DNA from: Dechloromonas sp.
GTDB taxonomy: Bacteria; Pseudomonadota; Gammaproteobacteria; Burkholderiales; Rhodocyclaceae
Assembly: GCA_016790815.1 (NCBI GenBank)
Contig: JAEUOG010000066.1
Location: forward strand, 1-33,484
DNA length: 33,484 bases
Direction: 5' to 3'
The translations under genes were made by a program, and so were the position numbers. Below, in pieces: positions 20,951 to 31,806 of the stretch. Position 1 is the stretch's first letter, and each line of letters opens with the position of its first letter. Under the pieces are notes generated by a model, which was not told the origin of the DNA, did not search any database, and saw only the letters and a program-made list of their open reading frames with translations.

Positions 20951-20975
20951 CTTATCCACAGCTTTTGGGGATAAG
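20951..20975. promoter_or_regulatory. DnaA-box-like site within an inverted repeat
   Basis: TTATCCACA at 20952-20960 is a perfect match to the DnaA box consensus TTATNCACA. The flanking CTTATCC and GGATAAG (20969-20975) form an inverted repeat around it. The site lies in the AT-rich gap between the divergent xseA and exbB. It may couple expression to DnaA, or be a chance match. Confidence 0.35.
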
Positions 20976-21063
20976 CCGCGCCAACCCCGTCATTTCGTCG
21001 CTTGCCCTGCGGCGGGGGGCAGGGCAGAATTGTGGGCTGATATTCCACCAAGGATGACTTCAC

Positions 21064-21672
21064 GTGTTTGCTATCGTTCAAGCGGCCGGCTGGCCAATAT
21101 GGCCCTTGCTCCTGGCCTCTGTCATTTCAGTGGCTCTGATTATCGAGCGCGTTGTCGCGCTCCGTCGTTCAAAGGTTGTCCCGGCTGGCCTGCTCAAGCG
21201 TGCTGTTGGCGAGTTCAAGCGCGGTGCGAACAATGACAAGCTGCTTGAAGACCTCGACGCCCATTCGCCGCTCGGCCGTGTGTTGTCCGCTGGCCTGCGC
21301 AACGTCAACTCGTCGCGCGAGATCATGAAGGAATCGATAGAGGAGGCAGGGTCCGCAGTTGCCCATGAGCTGAATCGCTACCTGACGACGCTCGGCACCA
21401 TTGCCTCGGTCAGCCCACTGATGGGCCTGTTCGGCACCGTGGTCGGGATGATCGAGATTTTCGGTTCTCAATCGCCGACCGGTGTTGCCAACCCGATGCA
21501 ACTGGCCCACGGTATTTCCATCGCCCTGTACAACACCGGTTTCGGTCTGGTCATCGCCATCCCCAGCTTGATCGCCTGGCGCCATTTTCGCGCGCTGGCC
21601 GACGGCTTCGTCGTCGAGATGGAGCAGCAGGCGGTTCGCCTCGTGGAGTACATGCATGGCGACCGGAAGTAA
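21064..21672 (+). CDS. exbB: MotA/TolQ/ExbB proton channel family protein
   Basis: A 202-residue inner-membrane protein with the ExbB/TolQ layout: a first helix at about 8-28 (AGWPIWPLLLASVISVALII), a cytosolic loop, then two helices at about 108-130 and 155-175. The conserved channel motif is seen as TLGTIASVSPLMGLFGTVVGMI. With ExbD it forms the stator that uses proton-motive force to drive outer-membrane transport through TonB, or a related energiser. The start is GTG with AAGGATGAC upstream. exbD follows 3 bp after its stop, and the cluster continues into lipid A genes, as in other betaproteobacteria. Confidence 0.9.
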   Translation: MFAIVQAAGWPIWPLLLASVISVALIIERVVALRRSKVVPAGLLKRAVGEFKRGANNDKLLEDLDAHSPLGRVLSAGLRNVNSSREIMKESIEEAGSAVAHELNRYLTTLGTIASVSPLMGLFGTVVGMIEIFGSQSPTGVANPMQLAHGISIALYNTGFGLVIAIPSLIAWRHFRALADGFVVEMEQQAVRLVEYMHGDRK

Positions 21673-21675
21673 GCG

Positions 21676-22089
21676 ATGAATTTCCAGCGCGGCCGTAGCC
21701 GGGAAGAGCCTGAAATCAATTTGATCCCGTTGATCGACGTGTTGCTGGTCATCATCATCTTCCTGATGCTGACCACCACCTACGCCAAGTTCTCCGGACT
21801 CGAGATCAACCTGCCGACGGCTGATGCCAGCAAGCAGGCAGAGCAGCCCAACGAGATAAGCGTAGCGGTAACCGCCGGTGGCCAGATACTGGTCAACAAG
21901 TCACCGTTGACCACCAATGACGTCAAGTCCATTGCAGACGGTCTGCGCCGGGCAGCCGGCAGCCGTGAAGATCCGCTCATCGTCATCAATGCGGACGCCA
22001 AGGCGACGCATCAAAGCGTGGTCGACGTCATGCAGGCGGCGCAGACGGCGGGTTATCCGCACATTTCCTTCGCGACCCAGAATCGCTGA
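21676..22089 (+). CDS. exbD: ExbD/TolR family biopolymer transport protein
   Basis: A 137-residue protein with an N-terminal cytosolic stub, a single membrane helix (about 17-36, LIDVLLVIIIFLMLTTTY) containing the proton-carrying Asp of the family (INLIPLIDVLL), and a periplasmic domain with the pattern ALxxADAKATHQSVVDVMQAA. It partners ExbB in the proton-driven energising complex. Its stop overlaps the ATG of lpxK by one base (TGATG at 22087-22091), so translation is coupled. Confidence 0.92.
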   Translation: MNFQRGRSREEPEINLIPLIDVLLVIIIFLMLTTTYAKFSGLEINLPTADASKQAEQPNEISVAVTAGGQILVNKSPLTTNDVKSIADGLRRAAGSREDPLIVINADAKATHQSVVDVMQAAQTAGYPHISFATQNR

Positions 22090-23087
22090 TGCTGGCACGC
22101 TGGCTTCAGCGACAGTGGTTCGAGCAACGCCGGCTGATGCCGGCGTTGTGGCTTTTGCTACCGGTCGCCTGGCTTTACAGCTTCTTGAGCGCGCTGAATC
22201 GCCGGTTGGCCAAACCGGTGCGTCTGCCCGTGCCGGTCATCGTCGTCGGCAATCTCATCGTCGGTGGTGCCGGTAAGACACCACTGACCCTGTGGTTGGC
22301 GCAACAACTCAAGGCGCGTGGCTGGCATCCGGGGATCGTCAGCCGGGGTTACGGTCGCAGCGGCGATGGCGTTGTTTCTGTGCGCGCCGATTCGCAGCCG
22401 GAAGAGGTTGGTGATGAACCTTTGCTCCTCGCCCGCCGAAGCGGGGTGCCGGTCTGTGTCGGACGGCAGCGCGCGGCTGCGGGACTTGCCCTGCTTGCCG
22501 CACACCCGGAGGTGAATGTCATGCTCTGCGACGACGGCCTGCAGCACTACGCGCTGGCCCGTGATGTCGAACTCGTTGTTTTCGACGCGCGTGGTGCCGG
22601 CAACGGCTGGCGATTGCCGGTCGGGCCGCTGCGCGAACCGCTGGCGCGGCTTGCTGCGGTCGACGCGATTATTGGCAACAATTTGAAATCCCGGTTTGTC
22701 GCCTCGGCGCCGACTTTCGACATGACGCTGCAGCCCGGGCGCTTTTATCGTCTCGGCGATCCGCAGCAGACCTGTTCGGCTGAAAACCTGCGCGGACGGG
22801 GCAGGCTGCATGCGCTGGCCGGCATCGGCAATCCGGGGCGTTTCTTTCAGACGCTGGAAACGCTGGGCTTGACCTGCGAAAATCACCCGTTTCCGGACCA
22901 TCATCGCTATTCCTCATTCGATCTGGCTTTCGCGCGGGACGGCATCCTGCTGATGACAGAGAAGGATGCAGTAAAATGCGCCGGACTGACGGCGGGTGAA
23001 ACCTGGGTTCTGCCCGTCGAGGCCGAGCTTTCGCCGGCCCTTATTGAACTGATTTTGGAGAAACTCCGTGGACGCCAGGCTGCTTGA
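22089..23087 (+). CDS. lpxK: Tetraacyldisaccharide 4'-kinase
   Basis: A 332-residue membrane-associated kinase that phosphorylates the 4' position of the lipid A disaccharide precursor at the inner face of the inner membrane. A hydrophobic N-terminal segment (about 17-35) is followed by the P-loop [19 protein letters not shown] (about 52-70). Other family blocks are [44 protein letters not shown] and the C-terminal [12 protein letters not shown] with [10 protein letters not shown]. Length is typical. It overlaps the Trm112-like gene by 20 bp. Confidence 0.95.
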   Translation: MLARWLQRQWFEQRRLMPALWLLLPVAWLYSFLSALNRRLAKPVRLPVPVIVVGNLIVGGAGKTPLTLWLAQQLKARGWHPGIVSRGYGRSGDGVVSVRADSQPEEVGDEPLLLARRSGVPVCVGRQRAAAGLALLAAHPEVNVMLCDDGLQHYALARDVELVVFDARGAGNGWRLPVGPLREPLARLAAVDAIIGNNLKSRFVASAPTFDMTLQPGRFYRLGDPQQTCSAENLRGRGRLHALAGIGNPGRFFQTLETLGLTCENHPFPDHHRYSSFDLAFARDGILLMTEKDAVKCAGLTAGETWVLPVEAELSPALIELILEKLRGRQAA

Positions 23088-23244
23088 TATTCTCGTCTGC
23101 CCGATTTGCAAGGGCAATCTCGAACACCGCAAGGCTGAGAGGGAGCTGGTCTGCAAACCGTGCAAGCTGGCCTTCCCGATCCGCGACGACATCCCCATCA
23201 TGCTCGAGGACGAAGCGCGCCAGCTCAACGCGGACGGGCAGTAA
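23068..23244 (+). CDS. Trm112 family small protein (YcaR-like)
   Basis: A 58-residue protein beginning at GTG 23068, preceded by GGAG eight bases upstream. The sequence [20 protein letters not shown], then [20 protein letters not shown], is the Trm112/YcaR fold, with four Cys (positions 11, 14, 29, 32) in the zinc-ribbon-like pattern. The family acts as a small partner of methyltransferases in eukaryotes; in bacteria it is widely found between lpxK and kdsB, exactly as here, with no settled role. It overlaps lpxK by 20 bp, and its TAA shares a base with the kdsB ATG. Confidence 0.88.
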   Translation: MDARLLDILVCPICKGNLEHRKAERELVCKPCKLAFPIRDDIPIMLEDEARQLNADGQ

Positions 23245-24029
23245 TGTCCGGCGTCGCCTTCAAGGTCGTCATTCCGGCGCGCTATGCGTCGACCCGTCTG
23301 CCGGGCAAGCCGCTGCTTGATCTCGGTGGCAAGCCGATGGTTGTCCGGGTGGCCGAGCGGGCGCGGTTGTCAGGCGCCGAGGAAATCTGGGTGGCAACTG
23401 ATCATCCGGAGGTCCGTGCCGCTGCTGAGGCGAACGAAGTCGCCGCGCTCATGACGCGCAGCGACCACCCGACCGGCACCGACCGTCTGGCTGAAGTCGT
23501 CGAACAGCGTGGGTGGAGCGGCGACACCATCATCGTCAATGTGCAAGGCGACGAGCCCTTGATCGAGCCTGAGGTCATCCTGCAGATGGCACGCCAACTG
23601 GCAGCCTCTGGCGCCGACATCGCGACGGTTGCCCACCCGATTTCCGATCCGGCTGATTTTTTCAACCCGAATGTGGTCAAGGTGGTTTGTCGGGCCGATG
23701 GGGACGCGGCGTATTTCTCCCGCGCCCCGATTCCTTATGCCCGTGATCATTTTGCCAAGGAAGCTGGCGGCGAAACCCTGCCAGCCAACTTTCCGGCCTA
23801 TCGTCATGTCGGGCTGTACGCCTACCGCGCATCATTTTTGAAGGCTTTTTCCGGGTTGACCGTGGCGCCGACCGAGCATTTCGAATCGCTCGAACAATTG
23901 CGAGCCCTGTGGCATGGCTACAGGATCAGCGTGACGCTGATCGATGCAGCGCCAGCGCCCGGTGTCGATACGCCCGAAGATGCCGAACGGATGCGCAAAC
24001 TGTTTGACCGACCCGGAAATAGCGAGTAA
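23244..24029 (+). CDS. kdsB: 3-deoxy-manno-octulosonate cytidylyltransferase
   Basis: A 261-residue cytosolic enzyme that activates Kdo with CTP to give CMP-Kdo for lipopolysaccharide core synthesis. The start at 23244 is chosen because it overlaps the preceding stop and directly precedes the nucleotide-binding motif [17 protein letters not shown]. Other family motifs are [54 protein letters not shown] and the C-terminal [15 protein letters not shown]. It follows lpxK and the Trm112-like gene in an envelope-synthesis cluster. Confidence 0.96.
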   Translation: MSGVAFKVVIPARYASTRLPGKPLLDLGGKPMVVRVAERARLSGAEEIWVATDHPEVRAAAEANEVAALMTRSDHPTGTDRLAEVVEQRGWSGDTIIVNVQGDEPLIEPEVILQMARQLAASGADIATVAHPISDPADFFNPNVVKVVCRADGDAAYFSRAPIPYARDHFAKEAGGETLPANFPAYRHVGLYAYRASFLKAFSGLTVAPTEHFESLEQLRALWHGYRISVTLIDAAPAPGVDTPEDAERMRKLFDRPGNSE

Positions 24030-24083
24030 TTTTCCGCTTCTAGAGAACGGCCACACGTGAAGCCGATAACAAGAATTTTTTAG

Positions 24084-24758
<675 letters not shown>

Positions 24759-24772
24759 GAAAGCAGAAGACG

Positions 24773-26026
24773 GTGAAAAACGCCTTCTACGCGCAGTCAG
24801 GGGGCGTTACTGCCGTCATCAATGCCACGGCGTGCGGCCTGATTCAGGAAGCACGCCGGCATCCCGACAAGATCGGGAAAGTCTTTGCAGGACGTGACGG
24901 CATCATCGGCGCCCTGACTGAAGATCTGATTGATACCAGTCTCGAATCCGACGAAGCCATCGCCCGTCTGCGCCATACGCCGGGCGGCGCTTTCGGTTCC
25001 TGTCGCTACAAGCTGAAGAGTCTGGAACAGCATCGTGCCCAGTACGAACGCCTGATCGAGGTGTTTAAGGCGCACGACATTGGCTATTTTTTCTACAACG
25101 GCGGCAACGATTCCATGGATACCGCGTGGAAGGTGTCGCAGATCGCCGAGAAGATGGACTACCCGGTTGTGTGCGTCGGTGTGCCGAAAACGGTCGATAA
25201 CGACTTGCCGCATACCGATTGCTGTCCGGGTTTTGGTTCGGTCGCCAAGTATGTTGCCACCTCGATCCGCGAGGCTGGCTACGACGTCGCCTCGATGGCG
25301 CGTACTTCCACCAAGATATTCGTGCTCGAAGTCATGGGCCGGCACGCCGGCTGGATTACCGCTGCCTGTGGTCTGGCATCCGAGTCTGTGGGCGAGCCAC
25401 CGCACATCCTGCTCTTCCCCGAAGTGCCGTTCGATCCGGACCGCTTCGTCGCGCGCGTAGACGAGTGCGTCAAACAGTATGGTTACTGCACGGTAGCAGT
25501 TTCCGAGGGGCTTTCCGATGCGTCAGGCAAGTTGATTGCCGAGTCGGGAACCAAGGATGCCTTCGGGCATTCGCAGCTCGGCGGCGTTGGTCAGATGGTC
25601 GCCCAGCTCATCAAGGACCGCCTTGGCTACAAGTACCATTGGGCGCTGGCTGATTACCTGCAGCGATCGGCGCGCCACCTTGCGTCGCGCACCGATCTTG
25701 AACAGGCGTATGCGTTGGGCGTTGCTGCGGTCGACCTCGCTTTGCAGGGCAAAAACGCCGTGATGGCGACGATCGAGCGCCTCGCCGATAGTCCGTATCG
25801 TTGGGAGATCGGTAACGCGCCGCTGGCCGAAGTCGCCAATGTCGAGCGCAAGATGCCCGCCGCGTTCATAACGCCCGATGGTTTTCACATCACGGATGCG
25901 TGTCGGACCTACCTGCAGCCGCTGATCGAAGGCGAGGAGCCACCGCCGTATCGCAATGGACTGCCCGATTATGTGCGCTTGAAGAACATGTCGGTGCCAA
26001 AGAAACTGGAGATGTTTACCGTCTGA
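24773..26026 (+). CDS. pfp: Pyrophosphate-dependent 6-phosphofructokinase
   Basis: A 417-residue enzyme that reversibly phosphorylates fructose 6-phosphate using PPi instead of ATP. The phosphate-donor site is [10 protein letters not shown], with Asp where ATP enzymes have Gly, and the next loop is [13 protein letters not shown], with the Lys typical of PPi users (ATP enzymes have PGTIDND). MGRHAGWI and a PEVPFD motif also fit. The start is GTG with AGGAAAG upstream. It is followed 28 bp later by a proton-pumping pyrophosphatase, so both enzymes of PPi energetics are encoded together. Confidence 0.93.
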   Translation: MKNAFYAQSGGVTAVINATACGLIQEARRHPDKIGKVFAGRDGIIGALTEDLIDTSLESDEAIARLRHTPGGAFGSCRYKLKSLEQHRAQYERLIEVFKAHDIGYFFYNGGNDSMDTAWKVSQIAEKMDYPVVCVGVPKTVDNDLPHTDCCPGFGSVAKYVATSIREAGYDVASMARTSTKIFVLEVMGRHAGWITAACGLASESVGEPPHILLFPEVPFDPDRFVARVDECVKQYGYCTVAVSEGLSDASGKLIAESGTKDAFGHSQLGGVGQMVAQLIKDRLGYKYHWALADYLQRSARHLASRTDLEQAYALGVAAVDLALQGKNAVMATIERLADSPYRWEIGNAPLAEVANVERKMPAAFITPDGFHITDACRTYLQPLIEGEEPPPYRNGLPDYVRLKNMSVPKKLEMFTV

Positions 26027-26054
26027 TTTTGTCTGTCGAAAAAGGGGGAGAGAA

Positions 26055-28118
26055 ATGAGTACAGCGTTGATGCTGGCGCTTGGTTGCGCCGTGTTGGCAG
26101 TTCTGTATGGCTGGGTTTCAAGTCAGCAGATTCTCGCGTTGCCTGCCGGCAACGACCGCATGAAAGAGATTGCCAAAGCAATTCAGGAGGGGGCTGAGGC
26201 CTACCTCAGCCGACAGTACAAGACCATCGCCATGGTCGGCATTGTTCTCTTTCTGCTTATTGGCTTCGTCCCCAAACTGGGTTGGCTGACTGCCTTCGGC
26301 TTCCTGATTGGCGCGGTGCTTTCCGGGGCCGCCGGTTTCATCGGCATGAATGTCTCGGTGCGCGCCAATGTCCGGACGGCAGAGGCGGCCCGCAAAGGCA
26401 TCGCACCGGCGCTTGATGTGGCCTTCAAGGGCGGCGCGATCACAGGGATGCTGGTTGTCGGTCTCGGTCTGCTTGGCGTAGCAGGGTATTACGCCTTCCT
26501 CAAATCGGCCGGTGGAACAGGTGACCTGCATCATGTCATCGAGCCGCTGGTCGGTTTGGCCTTTGGCTCTTCGCTGATCTCCATCTTCGCCCGTCTCGGT
26601 GGCGGTATCTTCACCAAGGGCGCAGACGTAGGCGCCGACCTGGTAGGCAAGGTCGAAGCCGGGATTCCGGAAGACGATCCGCGCAATCCCGCAGTCATTG
26701 CAGACAACGTGGGTGACAACGTCGGCGACTGCGCAGGCATGGCCGCTGACCTTTTCGAAACCTACGCGGTGACTGTGGTCGCCACCATGGTGCTGGCAGC
26801 GCTGATCATCAAGACCGCAACCGGTCTGGGCGAGAACCTCGTTCTCTATCCATTGGCGCTGGGCGGCGTATCGATCATCGCTTCCATTGTCGGCTGCTAT
26901 TTCGTCAAGACGACAGAAGGCGGCAAGATCATGGCAGCCTTGTACCGCGGACTGATTGTCGCCGGAGTCTTGGCATTAGCCTTTTATTATCCGGTCACGT
27001 CCTGGCTGATTGGTGCCGGCGCAACGCTGCCCGACGGCACGGTCATCAATACGATGACGATGTTCGGTTGCTCTGTCGTCGGCCTCGTGCTGACTGCCGC
27101 GCTTGTCTGGATCACCGAGTACTACACCGGTACCGATTACCCGCCAGTCAAGCACGTGGCGGCTGCCTGCCAGACGGGCCACGCTACCAACATCATTGCG
27201 GGTATCGGTATCTCGATGAAGTCGACGGCCTGGCCTGTTCTATCGGTTTGCGCCGCAATTTTTGCAGCGCACGCGATGGGCGGCCTGTTTGGCATCGCGA
27301 TTGCGGCCACCTCCATGCTGTCGATGGCGGGTATCGTCGTGGCCTTGGATGCCTACGGTCCGATCACCGACAATGCCGGTGGTATCGCCGAAATGGCTGG
27401 GTTGCCGAAGGAGGTTCGTGACGTAACCGATCCGCTGGATGCCGTGGGGAACACGACCAAGGCTGTAACCAAGGGCTACGCCATTGGTTCCGCCGGACTG
27501 GCTGCGCTGGTTCTCTTTGCCGACTACACGCACGGCCTGGAGGCAGTTTCGGGCAAGGTCTTTACCTTTGATCTGTCCAACCATCTGGTGATTATCGGTC
27601 TTTTCATCGGCGGTCTGATTCCTTTCCTCTTCGGCGCAATGGCCATGGAAGCGGTTGGTCGCTCGGCTGGATCCGTCGTGGTTGAGGTCCGGCGTCAGTT
27701 CAAGGAAATTCCGGGGATTATGGAAGGGACGGCCAAACCTGACTATTCTCGTGCTGTGGATATGTTGACCGTGGCGGCCATCAAGGAAATGATGATTCCG
27801 TCCATCCTGCCAGTCGCCGTGCCCATCGTGGTGGGCCTGGTTCTTGGACCGGTCGCGCTCGGCGGCTTGCTTGTCGGTACCATTGTCACCGGCCTGTTCG
27901 TTGCCATCTCGATGACGACTGGCGGCGGAGCTTGGGACAATGCCAAGAAATACATCGAGGATGGAAACTTTGGTGGCAAAGGGTCGGATGCCCACAAGGC
28001 CGCTGTGACGGGGGACACGGTAGGCGATCCCTATAAAGATACTGCCGGGCCTGCCGTTAATCCGTTAATCAAGATCATCAATCTTGTCGCCTTGTTGATC
28101 GTGCCGCTGATCGCTTGA
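26055..28118 (+). CDS. hppA: Membrane proton-pumping inorganic pyrophosphatase, K+-independent type
   Basis: A 687-residue polytopic membrane enzyme that couples PPi hydrolysis to proton transport. About 15-16 hydrophobic segments span the length. The substrate site shows [21 protein letters not shown] followed by [19 protein letters not shown], and the C-terminal acidic cluster appears as [15 protein letters not shown]. The motif [10 protein letters not shown] has Lys where K+-dependent enzymes have Ala (GNTxAA), which marks the K+-independent, proton-pumping class. Ribosome binding site GGGGGAGAG precedes the ATG. It ends in a strong terminator. Confidence 0.96.
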   Translation: MSTALMLALGCAVLAVLYGWVSSQQILALPAGNDRMKEIAKAIQEGAEAYLSRQYKTIAMVGIVLFLLIGFVPKLGWLTAFGFLIGAVLSGAAGFIGMNVSVRANVRTAEAARKGIAPALDVAFKGGAITGMLVVGLGLLGVAGYYAFLKSAGGTGDLHHVIEPLVGLAFGSSLISIFARLGGGIFTKGADVGADLVGKVEAGIPEDDPRNPAVIADNVGDNVGDCAGMAADLFETYAVTVVATMVLAALIIKTATGLGENLVLYPLALGGVSIIASIVGCYFVKTTEGGKIMAALYRGLIVAGVLALAFYYPVTSWLIGAGATLPDGTVINTMTMFGCSVVGLVLTAALVWITEYYTGTDYPPVKHVAAACQTGHATNIIAGIGISMKSTAWPVLSVCAAIFAAHAMGGLFGIAIAATSMLSMAGIVVALDAYGPITDNAGGIAEMAGLPKEVRDVTDPLDAVGNTTKAVTKGYAIGSAGLAALVLFADYTHGLEAVSGKVFTFDLSNHLVIIGLFIGGLIPFLFGAMAMEAVGRSAGSVVVEVRRQFKEIPGIMEGTAKPDYSRAVDMLTVAAIKEMMIPSILPVAVPIVVGLVLGPVALGGLLVGTIVTGLFVAISMTTGGGAWDNAKKYIEDGNFGGKGSDAHKAAVTGDTVGDPYKDTAGPAVNPLIKIINLVALLIVPLIA

Positions 28119-28136
28119 TCAACGGCTTATTTTGCT

Positions 28137-28162
28137 AAAGGCGGCTTAAGCCGCCTTTTTTT
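28137..28162 (+). terminator. Rho-independent terminator after hppA
   Basis: AAAGGCGGC and GCCGCCTTT form a 9-bp stem around TTAA, followed by a run of T to 28162. It closes the pfp-hppA transcript before the type I secretion operon. Confidence 0.92.
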
Positions 28163-28216
28163 CTATTTGCCATTTTGAAGCCAAGTTAGAATCGCCAAAA
28201 GCAATCTGGGAGTGGC

Positions 28217-30394
28217 ATGAGCGAAGTTGCAAGCAATCCAGCCGGTGTCGGCAATGCGGGTGTGCGGGAAGATCTCCTGCACCAAGATCCATTGCTCGAC
28301 TGCCTTGTTGAATTGACCCGTATCTACGGGCGTCCGAGCACGCGAGCAGCACTGGCTGCCGGGTTGCCACTGGAAAATGGTTCGCTTTCGCCATCGTTGT
28401 TCGGACGTGCTGCCAGTCGCGCCGGATTGTCCGCCAAGGTGGTCAAGCGCTCGCTGGACAGGATCAACGACGTACTGCTGCCAGCGGTTCTCCTGCTCAA
28501 GGGTGATGAGGCCTGTGTTCTGCTGGGCTGGGATGAGTCAGGCCAGACCGCCCGCCTGCTATTTCCTGAGACCGGGCAGGGTTCGCACCAGATGTCACTG
28601 GAGGACTTGGCACTTCGGTATACCGGGATCGCGATCTTTGCCCGGCCGCATTTCCGCTTTGACAGCCGTACGCCACAAGTTGGCGATGTAAAGCTACGCC
28701 ACTGGTTCTGGGGAGCATTGGCCGAACAGATGCCGATCTACCGCGATGTGCTTGGCGCAGCGCTGTTGATCAACGTGATGGCCTTGGCCATGCCGTTGTT
28801 CACGATGAATGTCTATGATCGGGTTGTGCCGAATCGGGCGATGGAAACGCTTTGGGTTCTGGCGCTCGGTGTGCTTCTGATCATTGGCGTGGATATGGCA
28901 CTTCGCTCGTTGCGGGGCTACTTCATCGATCTGGCGAGCGCTCGAATCGACATGAAGCTTTCAGCCTCGATCATGGAGCGCGTGCTCGGGGTTCGCATGG
29001 AGGCAAGGCCGGCGGCGGTTGGGGCTTTTGCTTCGAATCTGCGTTCTTTTGAATCGGTGCGGGATTTCATTACTTCGGCATCGGTCACGGCTTTTATTGA
29101 CCTACCGTTTGCCCTGCTCTTTGTGCTGGTAATCGCCCTGATTGCATGGCAGCTCATCATTCCAGTGCTGCTCGCCATTTTGGTCGTGATCATCTATGCA
29201 TACGTTCTCCAGCACAAGATGCACGCTCTATCCGAGTCGACTTATCGGGCAGGTGCGCTGCGCAACGCGACCTTGATCGAAAGCCTGACGGCGCTGGAGA
29301 CCATCAAGACGCAAGGTGCTGAAGGGCTGATGCAATCGAAATGGGAAAAAACGGTTTCCTTTGTCGCAGGCGTAAACAATCAGATGCGTTTTTTGTCTGC
29401 TGCTGCGACCAATGGAGCAATGGAAATCCAGCAGCTAGTGAACGTCGTGGTCGTGATTGCTGGCGTCTATTTGATTGGTGACGGAAAACTCAGCATGGGC
29501 GGCTTGATCGCCTGCACGATGCTGACTTCGCGGGCAGTTGCGCCTTTGGGGCAAATGGTCGGGTTGCTGATGCAATACCACAATGCAAAGGTGTCGCTGA
29601 GTTCGCTTGAGCAGATCATGGAGAACCCTGTTGAGCGACCGGCTGATGCTAATTTTGTGCATCGCCCTGAACTAAAGGGCAATATCGAGTTCCGTGACGT
29701 TCAGTTCAGCTATCCGAATTGTCAGGTTGCCGCGTTGAAGGGGCTGAGTTGCCGGATCAGCGAAGGTGAAAAGGTCGTGGTTATCGGCCGTATCGGCTCA
29801 GGCAAGACGACCTTGCAGAAACTGCTGCTCGGCTTGTACCAGCCGACCGATGGCGCGGTCAGTATTGATGGGGTCGACCTTCGTCAGCTCGATCCCGCCG
29901 ATCTTCGACGAAACATTGGCTACGTGGCCCAGGATGTAACCTTGTTCTACGGAACCCTGCGCGACAATATAGCGATCGGCGCGCCTTATGCCGATGATGC
30001 CACCATCGTGGCTGCTGCCGAGGCGGGCGGTTTGGCCGAATTTGTAAACCGTCATCCAGATGGCTTCGACATGATGATCGGCGAGCGCGGCGACTCCCTT
30101 TCGGGAGGTCAGCGCCAGGGTGTCGCGATTGCGCGCGCGTTTCTAATGGACCCGCCTATCCTCCTCCTTGATGAGCCGACCAGCGCGATGGATTTTTCCT
30201 CGGAGCAGCAGTTCAAGGAGCGCCTTAAGGTCATGGCGGCGCACAAGACCGTGTTGATCGTGACGCATCGCAACAGCCTGCTCGACCTTGCAACCCGGGT
30301 TCTGGTTGTCGACGATGGTCGCATCGTTGCTGACGGTCCCCGTGATCAGGTTATTCAGGCATTGCAGAGCGGCCGGATCGGGAGAGCCTCATGA
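28217..30394 (+). CDS. lapB: Type I secretion ABC transporter (permease/ATPase, LapB-like)
   Basis: A 725-residue inner-membrane exporter. Residues about 25-150 form a C39-like domain whose catalytic His is not evident (ACVLLGWDE where HFVVL-type is expected), so it probably guides substrate rather than cleaving it. Six membrane helices span about 180-440. The ATPase domain shows Walker A GRIGSGKTT near 522, the signature LSGGQRQ near 627, Walker B ILLLDEPTS near 648 and the H-loop in VTHRNS near 682. It overlaps the adaptor gene by 4 bp. The adhesin beyond the regulator gene is the evident substrate. An outer-membrane TolC-type partner is not in the window. Confidence 0.92.
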   Translation: MSEVASNPAGVGNAGVREDLLHQDPLLDCLVELTRIYGRPSTRAALAAGLPLENGSLSPSLFGRAASRAGLSAKVVKRSLDRINDVLLPAVLLLKGDEACVLLGWDESGQTARLLFPETGQGSHQMSLEDLALRYTGIAIFARPHFRFDSRTPQVGDVKLRHWFWGALAEQMPIYRDVLGAALLINVMALAMPLFTMNVYDRVVPNRAMETLWVLALGVLLIIGVDMALRSLRGYFIDLASARIDMKLSASIMERVLGVRMEARPAAVGAFASNLRSFESVRDFITSASVTAFIDLPFALLFVLVIALIAWQLIIPVLLAILVVIIYAYVLQHKMHALSESTYRAGALRNATLIESLTALETIKTQGAEGLMQSKWEKTVSFVAGVNNQMRFLSAAATNGAMEIQQLVNVVVVIAGVYLIGDGKLSMGGLIACTMLTSRAVAPLGQMVGLLMQYHNAKVSLSSLEQIMENPVERPADANFVHRPELKGNIEFRDVQFSYPNCQVAALKGLSCRISEGEKVVVIGRIGSGKTTLQKLLLGLYQPTDGAVSIDGVDLRQLDPADLRRNIGYVAQDVTLFYGTLRDNIAIGAPYADDATIVAAAEAGGLAEFVNRHPDGFDMMIGERGDSLSGGQRQGVAIARAFLMDPPILLLDEPTSAMDFSSEQQFKERLKVMAAHKTVLIVTHRNSLLDLATRVLVVDDGRIVADGPRDQVIQALQSGRIGRAS

Positions 30395-31806
30395 GGCGCC
30401 TGAATGCGATTTTGAGTGCGATGCACAGGGGGCTGGAGCGTATCGCCCAGAGAAGCGCCCCCTACGTGGAGCGAGTTCTCGGGCGCCTGCCGAGCAAGGA
30501 AGAGGTGGAGGTCGTCGATTTTGCTACTGATGCTGATCTGGCCATGCTCCGTCAGGAGCCGCTGCGGGCTCGTGTGCTGCTTCGTTCCATCGGAGTTGTT
30601 TTTGCCGTGTTTGTCTTGTGGGCGGCTGTTGCGCAGCTGGATGAAGTGACAAGAGGTGAAGGCAAGGTTATCCCTTCGCGGCAGGTGCAGGTCTTGCAAA
30701 GTATAGACGGTGGTCTCGTTTCCGAAATTCTGGTGCGCGAAGGTGAAGTTGTTCAGGCAAATCAGTTGCTGATCAAGATCGACGAGACTCGTTTCGTTTC
30801 TTCGGTCAAGGAAAACCAGGCTCAGTATCTTGGACTGGTAGCCCGAGCAGCGCGCCTTCGTGCTATTTCGGAGGGAAAGCCATTTGTTCCTCCACCTGAG
30901 GTGATGAAGGCCGACCCCTCCATCGTCGCGCAGGAGCGCCAGTTTTACGAGGCCAGAAACAGTGAGCTTACGGCGTCGGTGTCAATTGCTCGCCAGCAAC
31001 TCAGTCAGCGCCAGCAGGAACTCAACGAGGCACAGGCTAAACGCGCTCAAGCGACACAAGGCTATGATTTAACATCCAAAGAGCTCTCGGTGACGCGCCC
31101 CCTGATTGCTTCTGGGGCGGTTTCTGAAGTTGAATTGCTCCGTCTGGAGCGAGATGTCTCTCGCTATCGCGGCGAGCGTGATATGGCGTCCGCGCAGATA
31201 TCGCGGGTTCAGGCTGCAATCAACGAAGCCCAGCGCAAGATAGAAGAGGTTGAATTGGCTTTTCGTAACGATGCGAGTAAAGAGCTGTCTGAGGTTATGT
31301 CCAAGTTGAACAGCCTTGCCGAAGGAAGCGTCGCGCTGTCCGACAGGGTCAAGCAGTCGTCCATCCGCTCTCCCGTCAAAGGTACGGTCAAGCGTCTGCT
31401 GGTCAATACCGTCGGAGGGGTGATTCAGCCTGGCAAGGATATGATTGAGATCGTGCCGCTGGAAGATACCTTGTTGCTAGAGGCCCGAGTGTTGCCGAGA
31501 GACATAGCATTCCTGAGGCCGGGGCAGCCGGTGATTGTCAAATTTACTGCGTATGACTTTTCTATCTATGGCGGTCTTGATGGAACGCTTGAGCACATCG
31601 GTGCCGATACGGTAATGGATGACAAGGGCAATGCCTTCTATACGGTGCGTGTGCGTACCAGCAAGCCCGGTTTTGGCGACGCCAACCTGCCCATTATTCC
31701 GGGCATGGTTGCCGAGGTCGACATTTTGACCGGCAAGAAGAGCGTGCTTGCATATATGCTCAAGCCGGTTCTGAGGGCCAAGAGCGTGGCCTTGACGGAG
31801 CGCTGA
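30391..31806 (+). CDS. lapC: HlyD-family membrane fusion protein (LapC-like)
   Basis: A 471-residue adaptor linking the ABC exporter to a TolC-type channel. One membrane helix (about 65-85, SIGVVFAVFVLWAAVAQL) is followed by the biotinyl/lipoyl-like strand GKVIPSRQVQVLQSIDGGLV. A long coiled coil (about 190-310, rich in Gln, Glu, Arg) comes next, then the second half-lipoyl SIRSPVKGTVKRLLVNTVGG and a beta-barrel tail (PGMVAEVDILTGKKS). It starts inside the transporter stop and ends by sharing one base with the regulator ATG, so the three are one operon. Confidence 0.93.
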   Translation: MRRLNAILSAMHRGLERIAQRSAPYVERVLGRLPSKEEVEVVDFATDADLAMLRQEPLRARVLLRSIGVVFAVFVLWAAVAQLDEVTRGEGKVIPSRQVQVLQSIDGGLVSEILVREGEVVQANQLLIKIDETRFVSSVKENQAQYLGLVARAARLRAISEGKPFVPPPEVMKADPSIVAQERQFYEARNSELTASVSIARQQLSQRQQELNEAQAKRAQATQGYDLTSKELSVTRPLIASGAVSEVELLRLERDVSRYRGERDMASAQISRVQAAINEAQRKIEEVELAFRNDASKELSEVMSKLNSLAEGSVALSDRVKQSSIRSPVKGTVKRLLVNTVGGVIQPGKDMIEIVPLEDTLLLEARVLPRDIAFLRPGQPVIVKFTAYDFSIYGGLDGTLEHIGADTVMDDKGNAFYTVRVRTSKPGFGDANLPIIPGMVAEVDILTGKKSVLAYMLKPVLRAKSVALTER

